From an uncultured Roseburia sp. (GTDB taxonomy: Bacteria; Bacillota; Clostridia; Lachnospirales; Lachnospiraceae): 64,000 bases of DNA. The position numbers and the translations under genes were made by a program. Under the pieces are notes generated by a model, which searched no databases, was not told where the DNA came from, and saw only the letters and a program-made list of their open reading frames with translations. Each line of letters starts with the position of its first letter. The first letter of the stretch is position 1. The stretch lies in the NCBI GenBank assembly GCA_947564465.1, contig CANOCV010000004.1:23850-87849 (forward strand). The letters are read 5' to 3'. This document shows, piece after piece, positions 17,801 through 25,281 of the stretch.

Positions 17801-18385
17801 GTACTTGCCTCCGGAGAGGATATCAATGTACTCGTATTTGATACGCAGGTGTACTCCAATACAGGAGGCCAGTCTTCTAAGGCGACGCCTCTTGGCGCAG
17901 TGGCGCAGTTTGCCGCGGCGGGAAAAGAGATCGGAAGAAAGGATCTTGCGGCGATTGCCATGAGCTACGGATATGTCTATGTTGCACAGGTTGCGATGGG
18001 GGCGGATTATAATCAGTGTGTCAAGGCATTTTTGGAGGCGGAAAGCTATCCGGGTCCGTCGCTTGTCATTGCTTACGCTCCGTGTATCAGCCACGGCATC
18101 AAGGCCGGTATGGGAAAGAGCCAGCTTGAGGAGAAGCTTGCGGTGGAAGCCGGATATTGGTATAACTTCCGATATGATCCGAGAAAGAAGGAGGCGGGTG
18201 AAAATCCGTTCCAGCTAGACAGCAGGGAGCCGAAATCGGATTACAGAGAATTTTTGCAGGGAGAGGTGCGTTACAGCGCGTTGTCGGCAGCCGACAAGGA
18301 GCGGGCCGAGGAGTTGTTTGCGCGTGCGGGGGAGCAGTCGCGTGAAAAATATGCGCAGTATCAGCTTCTTGCGTCCGGGAAATAA
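14816..18385 (+). CDS. nifJ: Second pyruvate:ferredoxin oxidoreductase (PFOR paralogue)
   Basis: This 1189-residue single-chain PFOR is collinear with the enzyme at 5495-9043. It has YPITPSTVMAE, two ferredoxin-type clusters from C698 (CIQCNIC) and C752 (CTGCGSC), the proximal cluster from C821 (CGGC), and a GDGFAYDIG TPP site. The second ferredoxin motif reads CVECCPAKGKAI, unlike the CITVCPVGAI of the first copy, and the region between domains is longer, so redox tuning or partner may differ. Codon choice is more GC-rich than in copy 1. It follows xylB by 118 bp with a repeat in between, so it may be expressed when pentoses are used. A related 2-oxoacid substrate cannot be excluded. Confidence 0.93.
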   Translation: MERKKITMDGNHAAAHVSYAYTDVAAIYPITPSTVMAEVTDEWSSSGRKNVFGQRVMVTEMQSEAGAAGAVHGALAAGALTTTFTASQGLLLMIPNLYKMAGERLPGVFDVSARAIASHALSIFGDHSDIYACRQTGAAMLCESSVQEVMDLTPVAHMAAIEGRMPFINFFDGFRTSHEIQKIDAWDYETLKELLDHSAVAEFRENALNPEHPCEMGSAQNPDIFFQTREASNEFYDRMPQLVQQCMDKVNQKIGTQYHLFDYYGAKDAKKIIIAMGSVCSTIEETIDYLKEDVGLVKVRLYRPFSKEALLAAIPKSAEVIYVLDRTKEPGAYGEPLYLDVAAALRDTEFKDVKIYGGRYGLGSKDTTPGQIAAVYENMDKERFTIGVRDDVTHLSLDVTKEIDTAPKGTTSCKFWGLGSDGTVGANKNSIKIIGDHTDLYVQAYFDYDSKKSGGVTMSHLRFGKEPIKSAYLVQQADFVACHNPSYLWKYDMVQDLKEGGTFLLNCPWKEDELDAHLPGQLKRFLAEHGIRFYVIDGVEIGMKTGMGPTRINTILQSAFFALTDIIPKESAVTWMKEAAEKTYGRKGRDVVEKNWAAIEEGAKGAREVNVPKEWINCQDEAVDADRNEAECKNTGCHDRAAVQFAHTIQKAISSQKGNELTVSEVKPYVDGKTPSGTAAFEKRGIAVNVPVWEPEKCIQCNICSYVCPHAVIRPAVMDEEEAKGAPHGMQMLSMTGMEPYHFAITISSLDCTGCGSCVECCPAKGKAITMHPFAEHEEQQAYFDYGRTLKKKQDVTEKFKQSTVKGSQFMQPLLEFSGACGGCGETPYAKLVTQLFGERMYVANATGCSSIWGNSSPSTPYTMTPEGRGPAWSNSLFEDAAEFGYGMLMAQKTMRERLKAELGRIKQVLEVADPEEKEGAPKEICAAIDRWTATYADAAENQKASEALASLLKGSSNELMQKVYEKKDFLSKKSQWVFGGDGFAYDIGFGGLDHVLASGEDINVLVFDTQVYSNTGGQSSKATPLGAVAQFAAAGKEIGRKDLAAIAMSYGYVYVAQVAMGADYNQCVKAFLEAESYPGPSLVIAYAPCISHGIKAGMGKSQLEEKLAVEAGYWYNFRYDPRKKEAGENPFQLDSREPKSDYREFLQGEVRYSALSAADKERAEELFARAGEQSREKYAQYQLLASGK

Positions 18386-18415
18386 GGCGTAATCAACGAA
18401 GAGCGCCGATGTGCG

Positions 18416-18447
18416 CTATGTCATCACCCTAACGGGTGGTGACATAG
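18416..18447. repeat. Hairpin between PFOR2 and decayed araC
   Basis: CTATGTCATCACCC and GGGTGGTGACATAG pair at 13 of 14 positions around TAAC. No T-run exists on either strand, so a classical terminator is unlikely. It lies between convergent gene ends and at the point where the AraC homology is lost. Confidence 0.7.
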
Positions 18448-18452
18448 TGTAA

Positions 18453-18893
18453 TCACGGTTTAGCCTGCATTTCATATGCGTTTGCCGCTCCCGCTTTTAA
18501 ACGACGGATTTGTTCAAGATATTCTGCTATCTCCTGTCCTCTTGGCTGCTTTGAATGAAAATGCAAGTATTCACAATCAGAATTTTCAATAACAGGCGTA
18601 ACATATTTTTGCAATAAAGCTTTATTGCTGCCAAATAAAGACGGGTGAAACAAAATACATAAAAAATGGCAGTTCTGCTCTTTATATGAATAACCATAGC
18701 GCATTTTTCCCGATATAATATAAATCCATTCAATATCATCGTGCCAATGACAGGGCGCGCTCATGTTGGGATAAACTGTTAAATCAGCGGTACGGATATA
18801 CAACGGAATCCCCGTATGTTCATAATGGACAATTTCAGAAAGATCTTGCATGAGTTCAATCGCAATCGTTTCTATACTTCTATCTTCTCCCAA
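18453..18893 (-). pseudogene. Truncated AraC-family regulator (N-terminal cupin part only)
   Basis: The reverse-strand frame encodes 146 residues with an AraC-type N-terminal sensing domain: SAPCHWHDDIEW and CHFLCILFHPSLF are typical. Roughly 25 residues usually found between the GKM.YG strand and the FGYSY strand are missing, and the protein stops at ...AYEMQAKP, before both C-terminal helix-turn-helix motifs. It cannot bind DNA as an AraC protein does, so I call it a pseudogene with an internal deletion and 3' loss. Its start lies about 12 bp from a divergent acetyltransferase remnant. Confidence 0.75.
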
Positions 18894-18904
18894 ATACGAT
18901 ATTT

Positions 18905-19420
18905 ATAGTTTTAAGCGACGATTTTGTTAGAAAAAGCAAAAAGCTGCTTGGAAAAATAGGCGAAATAGTTTGGATAGAGCCGCCATTTCATTGTGACTAT
19001 GGGTGGAATATTGAAGTAGGTAATAATTTTTTTGCAAATTATAACCTCACGATCCTTGATGTGGGAAAAGTCACAATCGGGGAAAATGCGCAAATTGCAC
19101 CAAATGTATCTATTTATACAGCAGGACACCCAATACACCCGGAAAGCCGCAATTCTGGTTATGAATACGGAATACTTGTTACGATTGGCGATAACGTATG
19201 GATAGGCGGTAATGCTGTAATCCTTCCGGGAGTGACGATTGGAGACAATGTCGTAATTGGAGCAGGGAGTATTGTAGCAAAAGATATTCCCGACAACGTG
19301 ATTGCAACGGGTAATCCTTGCAGGATTATCCGTGAAATAACGGAAGAAGATAGAATTTACTACTTTAAGAAAAGAAAGTTTGATACGGAATCTTGGACTG
19401 ATATGGAGGAAAAGTCATGA
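18905..19420 (+). pseudogene. 5'-truncated maltose/galactoside O-acetyltransferase remnant
   Basis: The frame, open from before 18905, encodes the left-handed beta-helix (hexapeptide) acetyltransferase fold: KIGEIVWIEPPFHCDYG, then repeated IGxNxxIxPxVxI turns and GNPCRIIREI. The usual N-terminal ~40 residues and any credible start are missing; the first plausible start codon, GTG 19061, lies inside the fold and has no ribosome-binding site. The 3' end overlaps the next, intact homologue by ATGA. Similarity to that neighbour suggests an old tandem duplication in which this copy lost its 5' end. Confidence 0.75.
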
Positions 19421-20052
19421 CAATGAGAGAAAGAATTATGAATGGAAAGCTTTTTACGGATGAATGTGAGGGGCTGCCAGAGGAACGCACAGCCGCAAAA
19501 AAGAGAATGAAATCTTTTAATGAATCTTCTCCCGACAATCCGTCTGCACGGATAGAAATGCTAAAAGAAATGCTTGGCAAATCCGGGAATGTGTGGATAG
19601 AACCGCCTTTTTATTTCTGCTACGGAACGCATATATATATCGGAGAGGGTTCTTACATTAATTTTAACTGCAACTTTATTGATGACGGTATCATCACAAT
19701 AGGAAAACGCGTTATGTTTGGTCCAGCCGTAACGATTGCGACAGTGGGACACCCAATCTGTCCCGATATGAGGGAGTATATGTATACTGCGCCTGTAACG
19801 ATTGAAGATAATTGTTGGATTGGGGCAAACGTTACGATATGTCCGGGGGTAACGATAGGGAAAAACAGCGTAATTGGAGCGGGAAGCGTCGTAATCCATG
19901 ACATACCCGAAGATTCGGTTGCCGCGGGTAATCCTTGTAAAGTAATTCGACAGATTGATGAAAAGGACAGCCGGTATTATTTTAAGGACAGAATGATTGA
20001 TAAAATGGACTTAGCGGAGGAAGCCGGACTTCGGAAAAATAAAGATATATAG
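19417..20052 (+). CDS. Sugar O-acetyltransferase (maltose O-acetyltransferase type)
   Basis: This 211-residue CoA-dependent acetyltransferase is of the Maa/LacA/NodL family. The N-terminal helical cap begins MTMRERIMNGKLFTDECEGL; the beta-helix follows with IEPPFYFCYGTHIYIG and the catalytic His at H112 (TVGHPICPD), ending GNPCKVIRQIDEKDS. It transfers acetyl from acetyl-CoA to the 6-hydroxyl of sugars, often viewed as detoxification of non-metabolised sugars. The start overlaps the stop of the preceding remnant (ATGA), so it may once have depended on that gene for translation. A GAGGAAAAGTC ribosome-binding site is present. Confidence 0.88.
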   Translation: MTMRERIMNGKLFTDECEGLPEERTAAKKRMKSFNESSPDNPSARIEMLKEMLGKSGNVWIEPPFYFCYGTHIYIGEGSYINFNCNFIDDGIITIGKRVMFGPAVTIATVGHPICPDMREYMYTAPVTIEDNCWIGANVTICPGVTIGKNSVIGAGSVVIHDIPEDSVAAGNPCKVIRQIDEKDSRYYFKDRMIDKMDLAEEAGLRKNKDI

Positions 20053-20127
20053 GATCATTATGTTTCGGAATTATTGACAATATCATTTTTTACACTTCTT
20101 TTGCTTCTTTATCTCACACGAGCAAAG

Positions 20128-20165
20128 ATACGGGGAACCTTGCTATTTTGTAAGGAATCCCGTAT
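20128..20165. repeat. Hairpin upstream of AAA/PD-(D/E)XK gene
   Basis: ATACGGG/CCCGTAT and an inner CCTT/AAGG pair form a two-part stem. No T-run follows. It lies 44 bp before the GTG start at 20210, so it could be an attenuator or a repeat relic. Confidence 0.5.
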
Positions 20166-20209
20166 ACTTGGAATATAAAATGTGAAAGCAGGAAAAGAGG
20201 TGTGCTTAC

Positions 20210-21913
20210 GTGAATCATAAACCACTGCCCATTGGCGTTGATAATTTTGAAAAACTGATTACCAGAGGTTATTACTTCGTGGATAAAACAAAATTCATAC
20301 AGGAGTTATTGGATAAAAAAGGCGATGTTAATCTCTTCACCAGGCCAAGACGTTTTGGGAAGACGTTGAATCTAAGCATGCTGCAGTATTTTTTTGAGGA
20401 TGCAAGGGATGATAACGGTATCAGGCAGGACAATTCCTATTTGTTTGAGGGCTTGGATATCATGGAGACGGGCGAAGCATATGTTTCCCACATGGGGCAG
20501 TACCCGGTGATTAACCTGAGCCTGAAAGGGGGCAAACAGCCGGATTATGAACTGGCATATGCTATGCTCAAGCGGCAGATTGCCAATGAATATAAGCGGC
20601 ATCTGTTTATTTTAAATGAAGACATGTTAGAGGCAGACCGTGATCGATACTGCAACATTATGACAGAGAAGGCAGACCGTGATTCTTATATAGATGCCCT
20701 GCAGTTTTTATCCCGATGTCTGGAGCAGTATTATGGGAAGAAAGCTATCATACTGATTGATGAGTATGACGTACCGTTGGAAAATGCTTATATGTGTGGA
20801 TTTTACTCCGAAATGACGGCATTTATCCGCTCCCTGTTTGAATCAGCGCTTAAGACAAACAGCAGTCTGGAGTTTGCGGTAATTACCGGATGTCTGCGCA
20901 TTTCAAAGGAATCCATTTTTACGGGTATGAACAATCTGAAAATTATTTCTATCTTAAACAATCAGTATGACGAGTATTTTGGATTTACCGATAAAGAGGT
21001 AAAAAAAATCTGTGAGGATTACCGCATGCCGCAGAAATTTGATGTCTTTAAGGAATGGTACAATGGGTATCTGTTTGGGAATGCCAACGTATATAACCCG
21101 TGGAGTGTTATCCAGCTTATAGATGATCTGTGTGAAAATGAAAATCAGTATCCCAAGGCATACTGGGCAAATACAAGCTCTAACAGCATTGTGCGTAAGC
21201 TCATTGAGATGGCAGATGAAGATACGAAAATGGAGATTGAAGAACTGATAGAGGGCAAGAGCATTGAAAAACCTGTGCATGAGGACATTACCTATGATGA
21301 GATCTATAAGACCATGGATAATCTGTGGAATTTTATGTTCTTTACAGGATATTTTCGCAAGACGGGAGAGAGATTTGATGACAGGACAAAGCAGATCTAT
21401 GTGGAATTAATTATACCGAATGAAGAGGTAAGATATATCTTCCGCACAAAAATTCTTGGCTGGTTTGATGAAAAGGTAAGGGCAAGGGACCGTTCCGGGT
21501 TGTTTGAAGCGTTGGTGAATTTGGATGCGCAGGCGGTGGAAGAAGAGATGGTGGAGCTGTTACTTGAAACCATCAGTTTTAATGATGCGTATGAGAGTTT
21601 TTATCATGGGTTTCTTGCGGGAATCTTATCCGGTATGAAAGGATATATTGTAAAATCCAATCGGGAAGGAGGGAGCGGCAGGAGCGATCTGTTTGTAAAA
21701 CCGGTAACAAGAAGAAAACCGGCATATGTACTGGAATTCAAGGTGACGGATAAGTTTAACCGCTTAGGGGAGACGGCGGACAAAGCGTTACAGCAGATTG
21801 AAGACCGCCGCTATGCAAAGGAATTGGAGGATGACGGTTATGAAACGGTATATCGGTATGGGATTGCCTTTTGCGGCAAAGACTGTTTGGTGAAGCTGGC
21901 AGGAAATGCATAA
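20210..21913 (+). CDS. AAA-ATPase-like protein with C-terminal PD-(D/E)XK nuclease-like domain (DUF1703 family)
   Basis: The 567-residue protein starts at GTG (AAAAGAGGTG upstream). The N-terminus carries IGVDNFEKLI..YYFVDKT and a Walker-A-like RPRRFGKT (residues 45-52); Walker B is LIDEYD around D184-E185. The C-terminus has D493 in GRSDLFV and E509-x-K511 in LEFKV, the PD-(D/E)XK signature. This pairing (AAA-ATPase-like plus DUF1703 nuclease-like) occurs in many copies in gut Bacteroidetes and Clostridia genomes; its role is unknown, with suggestions of mobile-element or defence links. It stands alone next to decayed genes, consistent with an accessory insertion. Confidence 0.85.
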   Translation: MNHKPLPIGVDNFEKLITRGYYFVDKTKFIQELLDKKGDVNLFTRPRRFGKTLNLSMLQYFFEDARDDNGIRQDNSYLFEGLDIMETGEAYVSHMGQYPVINLSLKGGKQPDYELAYAMLKRQIANEYKRHLFILNEDMLEADRDRYCNIMTEKADRDSYIDALQFLSRCLEQYYGKKAIILIDEYDVPLENAYMCGFYSEMTAFIRSLFESALKTNSSLEFAVITGCLRISKESIFTGMNNLKIISILNNQYDEYFGFTDKEVKKICEDYRMPQKFDVFKEWYNGYLFGNANVYNPWSVIQLIDDLCENENQYPKAYWANTSSNSIVRKLIEMADEDTKMEIEELIEGKSIEKPVHEDITYDEIYKTMDNLWNFMFFTGYFRKTGERFDDRTKQIYVELIIPNEEVRYIFRTKILGWFDEKVRARDRSGLFEALVNLDAQAVEEEMVELLLETISFNDAYESFYHGFLAGILSGMKGYIVKSNREGGSGRSDLFVKPVTRRKPAYVLEFKVTDKFNRLGETADKALQQIEDRRYAKELEDDGYETVYRYGIAFCGKDCLVKLAGNA

Positions 21914-21922
21914 TAAAATTTG

Positions 21923-21951
21923 TTGACGTGTCCGTCAAACTATGATAAAAT
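21923..21951 (+). promoter_or_regulatory. Promoter for rplS operon
   Basis: The -35 is TTGACG (21923-21928) and the -10 is TAAAAT (21946-21951), with a 17-bp spacer. The -35 lies in a small palindrome TTGACG-TGTC-CGTCAA. A 77-nt leader follows before the L19 start codon. Confidence 0.75.
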
Positions 21952-22019
21952 TTATCCGTTGTGAATAAATGATGGTCCTCTGTTACGTGAAAGTATTAAG
22001 AACATCTAAATAATCAGGA
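21952..22019 (+). promoter_or_regulatory. Possible L19 leader RNA
   Basis: The untranslated leader of rplS contains GATGGTCCTCTGTTACGTG and a stretch TATTAAGAACAT that recurs at the start of the L19 coding sequence (TTATTAAGAACATTG, 22043 on). Autoregulatory L19 leaders are known in Firmicutes, but I cannot confirm the covariance-model fold by eye. Confidence 0.35.
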
Positions 22020-22028
22020 GGTCACAAA

Positions 22029-22382
22029 ATGAACGCAAGTGAAATTATTAAGAACATTGAGGCAGAGCAGCTGAAGGCAGATGCGCCGGAGTTTCATGTA
22101 GGAGATACCGTTAAGGTGTATGCGAAGATCAAAGAGGGAAACCGTGAGAGAATCCAGATTTTCGAAGGTGTTGTATTAAAGAAACAGGGCGGAAGCAACC
22201 GTGAGACATTTACTGTCCGCAAGTTTTCTAACGGCGTAGGCGTTGAGAAGACATGGCCGCTGCACTCACCGCATGTAGATAAGGTGGAGGTCGTAAGAAA
22301 AGGTAAAGTAAGAAGAGCGAAGCTGAACTACCTGAGAGACCGTGTAGGTAAGAGGGCAAAGGTAAAAGAGTTAGTAAAATAA
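22029..22382 (+). CDS. rplS: 50S ribosomal protein L19
   Basis: The 117 residues match L19 over its full length: a basic C-terminus ([25 protein letters not shown]) and the conserved [16 protein letters not shown] and [21 protein letters not shown] segments. L19 sits at the 30S-50S interface. The gene has its own promoter, possibly a regulatory leader, an AGGAGGT ribosome-binding site and a terminator. In many Firmicutes it follows rimM-trmD; here it is separated from them and starts the lepB-rbgA-rnhB group. Confidence 0.98.
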   Translation: MNASEIIKNIEAEQLKADAPEFHVGDTVKVYAKIKEGNRERIQIFEGVVLKKQGGSNRETFTVRKFSNGVGVEKTWPLHSPHVDKVEVVRKGKVRRAKLNYLRDRVGKRAKVKELVK

Positions 22383-22393
22383 TGACTGCCGCA

Positions 22394-22430
22394 GGGACAT
22401 TACAATTTGTATTGTCCCTTTTGTTTTATG
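22394..22430 (+). terminator. Terminator after rplS
   Basis: GGGACATTACA pairs with TGTATTGTCCC (one mismatch) and is followed by TTTTGTTTT. It ends about 10 bp before the lepB start, so some readthrough may supply the downstream genes. Confidence 0.8.
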
Positions 22431-22439
22431 AGGTAAAGG

Positions 22440-23024
22440 ATGAGAAGACATAGAGTAAACGGTTTGAATTTTAGCAGAAGACGAAAGAAAATTAATATTC
22501 CTTTGATAAAAGAAATTTTGACGTGGACAGTTGAAATCGTGATTGTGCTGGCAGCAGCCTTTGTTTTGGTGTATTTTATCGGCCTGCGCACCAGCGTGGT
22601 AGGACAGTCCATGGCGAAGACCTTAGATGCAAGAGACGAAATTCTGGTCAATCGTTTTATCTATAAGGTGACGCAGCCAAAGGCCGGAGATATCATCGTT
22701 TTTTTGCCAAACGGCAATGAGAAATCGCATTACTATATAAAGCGGGTGATTGCGGTGCCGGGAGACACGGTTTTTATCAACAAGGGCATTCTCTATGTAA
22801 ACGGGGAGGAGTACGAGGAAGAAATAGAGTGTGAAAAGATGGAGGATGCGGGCCTTGCGGACGAGGAAATCACGGTCGGCGAGGACGAGTATTTTGTGCT
22901 CGGAGATAATCGCAACAACAGCGAGGACAGCAGGTACGCGAATATAGGAAATGTGAAGAGGGAATACATTATCGGGCAGGCATGGTTTGTCGTGTCGCCG
23001 TTTGAAAAGTTTGGCTTTTTGTAG
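22440..23024 (+). CDS. lepB: Signal peptidase I (copy 1)
   Basis: This 194-residue type I signal peptidase cleaves signal peptides of exported proteins on the outer face of the membrane. It has a basic N-terminus, one membrane segment (about residues 25-48), the catalytic Ser57 in GQSMAKTL and general-base Lys101 in YIKRVIAVPGD, and the C-terminal GDNRNNSEDSR box. A second signal peptidase lies 0.9 kb downstream with rbgA between them. Single-pass architecture and length are typical of Gram-positive SipS-like enzymes. Confidence 0.96.
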   Translation: MRRHRVNGLNFSRRRKKINIPLIKEILTWTVEIVIVLAAAFVLVYFIGLRTSVVGQSMAKTLDARDEILVNRFIYKVTQPKAGDIIVFLPNGNEKSHYYIKRVIAVPGDTVFINKGILYVNGEEYEEEIECEKMEDAGLADEEITVGEDEYFVLGDNRNNSEDSRYANIGNVKREYIIGQAWFVVSPFEKFGFL

Positions 23025-23051
23025 GCTCACACAGTGAAGGAGAGGAAAGAG

Positions 23052-23900
23052 ATGCAGTTTCAATGGTATCCGGGGCATATGACGAAGGCAAAACGTCAGA
23101 TGCAGGAGGACATAAAGCTGGTGGATTTGGTGATAGAGCTGGTGGATGCGAGAATACCGCTTAGCAGCAGGAATCCCGATATTGATGAGATCGGAAGAAA
23201 TAAGGCCCGTTTGATATTGTTAAATAAGTCCGATTTGGCCGACGAGAAGCAGAATGAAAACTGGATGCAGTATTTTAAGGGTCTGGGCTATTATGCGGTG
23301 CGTCTGGACGCGAGGAGCCGGGGCGGAATGAAGGCGGTGCAGGCAGTGATTGAAAAGGCGTGCAAGGAGAAGATGGAGCGTGACAGGAAGCGCGGCATCA
23401 AAAACCGCCCGGTTCGTGCTATGGTTGTGGGAATTCCCAATGTGGGAAAATCGACTTTTATTAATACGTTTGCGGGAAAAGCATGCGCAAAGACAGGAAA
23501 TAAGCCGGGGGTGACGAAGGGGAAGCAGTGGATACGTCTGAATAAGAACGTAGAGCTTTTGGATACGCCGGGGATTCTCTGGCCGAAATTTGAGGATCAG
23601 AGTGTGGGGCTTAGGCTTGCGCTGATCGGGTCAATCAAGGATGAAATTTTAAATATTGATGAGCTTGCGTTGGAGCTGATAAAATATTTAATGATGTCAT
23701 ATCCAGTGCTTTTAAAGGAGCGTTATGGTCTGACGGAGCTCGTAGATGAGGTGAAGGTTTTAGAAGAAATCACAAAAAACCGCAACTGTCTGAAAAAAGG
23801 AAATGAACCGGATTATGCGAAAGCGGCGGCTCTGATTCTCGACGAATACCGTACGGGAAAAATCGGACGGATTACATTGGAGAGTCCGCAGGGTATGTAA
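23052..23900 (+). CDS. rbgA: Ribosome biogenesis GTPase RbgA (YlqF)
   Basis: This circularly permuted GTPase is needed late in 50S subunit assembly. Motif order is permuted: G4 NKSDLAD comes before G1 GIPNVGKSTFIN and G3 DTPG. The N-terminus MQFQWYPGHMTKAKRQM is the family hallmark, so ATG 23052 (AAGGAGAGGAAAGAG upstream) is chosen over the GTG at 23034. It is 282 residues, the normal size. The order rplS-lepB-rbgA-rnhB is conserved in Bacillus and Clostridia. Confidence 0.97.
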   Translation: MQFQWYPGHMTKAKRQMQEDIKLVDLVIELVDARIPLSSRNPDIDEIGRNKARLILLNKSDLADEKQNENWMQYFKGLGYYAVRLDARSRGGMKAVQAVIEKACKEKMERDRKRGIKNRPVRAMVVGIPNVGKSTFINTFAGKACAKTGNKPGVTKGKQWIRLNKNVELLDTPGILWPKFEDQSVGLRLALIGSIKDEILNIDELALELIKYLMMSYPVLLKERYGLTELVDEVKVLEEITKNRNCLKKGNEPDYAKAAALILDEYRTGKIGRITLESPQGM

Positions 23901-23924
23901 GCGCGCATAGAGGTCGGAGGGACA

Positions 23925-24491
23925 ATGGACGAAAAAAGATATATTGGCATCGGAAAAAGAGTATTCAGGGAAGGATTTCACCTGGTTTTATATGTGGCTT
24001 TTATTGTGCTGCTGACGTTTTTGGTTGTAGAGTATGTAGGGCAGCGGACAAGGGTGAGCGGAAAATCTATGCAGCCGTCGCTTGAGGACGGGGACAATCT
24101 GATTGTAGATAAGCTGTCGTACCGCATTCGTGATCCGAAAAGGTTCGAGGTAATTGTGTTTCCGTCCGAGATTGAGGAGGGGAAATTCTACATAAAACGT
24201 ATTATCGGTCTTCCGGGAGAAACTGTGAGAATTAACGGAGAGGGCATTATTTATATTGACGGGGAGGAGCTGGTGGAATCCTACGGTTTGGAAGTGCTAA
24301 AGGATCCGGGAACAGCCGCCGATGAGGTGACGCTTGGGGACGGGGAATATTTCGTTTTGGGCGACAACCGCAATCACAGTATGGACAGCAGAGATGAAAA
24401 TGTAGGAAAGGTACAGCGTGATAAAATTGTCGGCAGAGCATGGCTGCGCATTTATCCGTTTGATAAGTTCGGCTTGATCCGGCATGATTGA
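23925..24491 (+). CDS. lepB: Signal peptidase I (copy 2)
   Basis: This 188-residue signal peptidase I is paralogous to the one at 22440. It has a membrane segment around residues 18-38, catalytic Ser48 (SGKSMQPSL), Lys91 (YIKRIIGLPGE) and GDNRNHSMDSRD. Two Sip-type enzymes flanking rbgA suggest local duplication; the copies have diverged in the substrate-pocket region, so they may favour different precursors. It starts after TCGGAGGGACA. Confidence 0.95.
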   Translation: MDEKRYIGIGKRVFREGFHLVLYVAFIVLLTFLVVEYVGQRTRVSGKSMQPSLEDGDNLIVDKLSYRIRDPKRFEVIVFPSEIEEGKFYIKRIIGLPGETVRINGEGIIYIDGEELVESYGLEVLKDPGTAADEVTLGDGEYFVLGDNRNHSMDSRDENVGKVQRDKIVGRAWLRIYPFDKFGLIRHD

Positions 24492-24501
24492 GGGCGATTT
24501 G

Positions 24502-25260
24502 ATGAATAAGAAAATCACAGAGATAAGAGCAGAGTTAAAGGCAGCAGAGATTACCGCGCTGCCTGATTTTATATCCCGCTACGGGCAGGACGAGAGAAGC
24601 GGTGTAAGGGAGCTTGTAAAACAGGCGGGAATGCGTCTTGAGAAACTGGAAAGCGAAAAGCGAAGGACGGAGCAGTTAAAACGGTATGAAAAACAATATG
24701 AAGCGTGCGGATATGTCTGCGGAGTGGATGAGGTGGGCAGAGGACCGCTTGCGGGGCCCGTTGTAGCGGGAGCGGTGATTTTGCCAAAGGACTGCGACAT
24801 TTTGTATATCAACGATTCGAAGCAGCTGAGTGAAAAAAAGCGCGAAGAGCTGTATGATATTATTATGGAGAATGCCGTGGCAGCGGGAATCGGTATGGTT
24901 GGGCCAAAGAGGATAGATGAGATCAATATTTTACAGGCAACGTATGAAGCGATGCGGGAAGCTATAAATAATTTGGTTGTGAAACCCGATATATTATTAA
25001 ATGATGCGGTTACGATTCCGGGAGTTGATATACAACAGGTACCCATAATTAAGGGGGATGCAAAGAGTATTTCTATCGGTGCGGCGAGTATTGTCGCTAA
25101 GGTGACGAGAGACAGGCTGATGGTGGAATATGATAAGATTATGCCGGAGTATGATTTTGCGTCAAATAAGGGATACGGTTCAAGGGCGCATATTGAGGCA
25201 TTGAAAAAGTGCGGTCCGTCTCCTATTCACAGAGAAAGTTTTATTCGGAAATTTCTATAA
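24502..25260 (+). CDS. rnhB: Ribonuclease HII
   Basis: RNase HII removes ribonucleotides misincorporated in DNA and RNA of RNA-DNA hybrids. The active-site segment CGVDEVGRGPLAGPVVAGAV contains D76 and E77; the later NDAV Asp and SIGAASIVAKVTRD are typical. The N-terminal ~70 residues form the extra helical domain seen in Firmicutes RnhB. ATG 24502 (GAGGGCGATTTG upstream) is preferred to ATG 24484, which overlaps lepB and lacks a ribosome-binding site. 252 residues. Confidence 0.95.
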   Translation: MNKKITEIRAELKAAEITALPDFISRYGQDERSGVRELVKQAGMRLEKLESEKRRTEQLKRYEKQYEACGYVCGVDEVGRGPLAGPVVAGAVILPKDCDILYINDSKQLSEKKREELYDIIMENAVAAGIGMVGPKRIDEINILQATYEAMREAINNLVVKPDILLNDAVTIPGVDIQQVPIIKGDAKSISIGAASIVAKVTRDRLMVEYDKIMPEYDFASNKGYGSRAHIEALKKCGPSPIHRESFIRKFL

Positions 25261-25281
25261 AAGAGAAGGGAGCGGGTGTGG

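Noticed and set aside
18416..18447. Bidirectional terminator
   Set aside because: The stem is good but no T-run exists on either strand.
19061..19420. Separate 119-residue acetyltransferase starting at GTG 19061
   Set aside because: Homology continues in frame upstream to at least 18905 and the GTG has no ribosome-binding site; it is an internal codon of a truncated gene.
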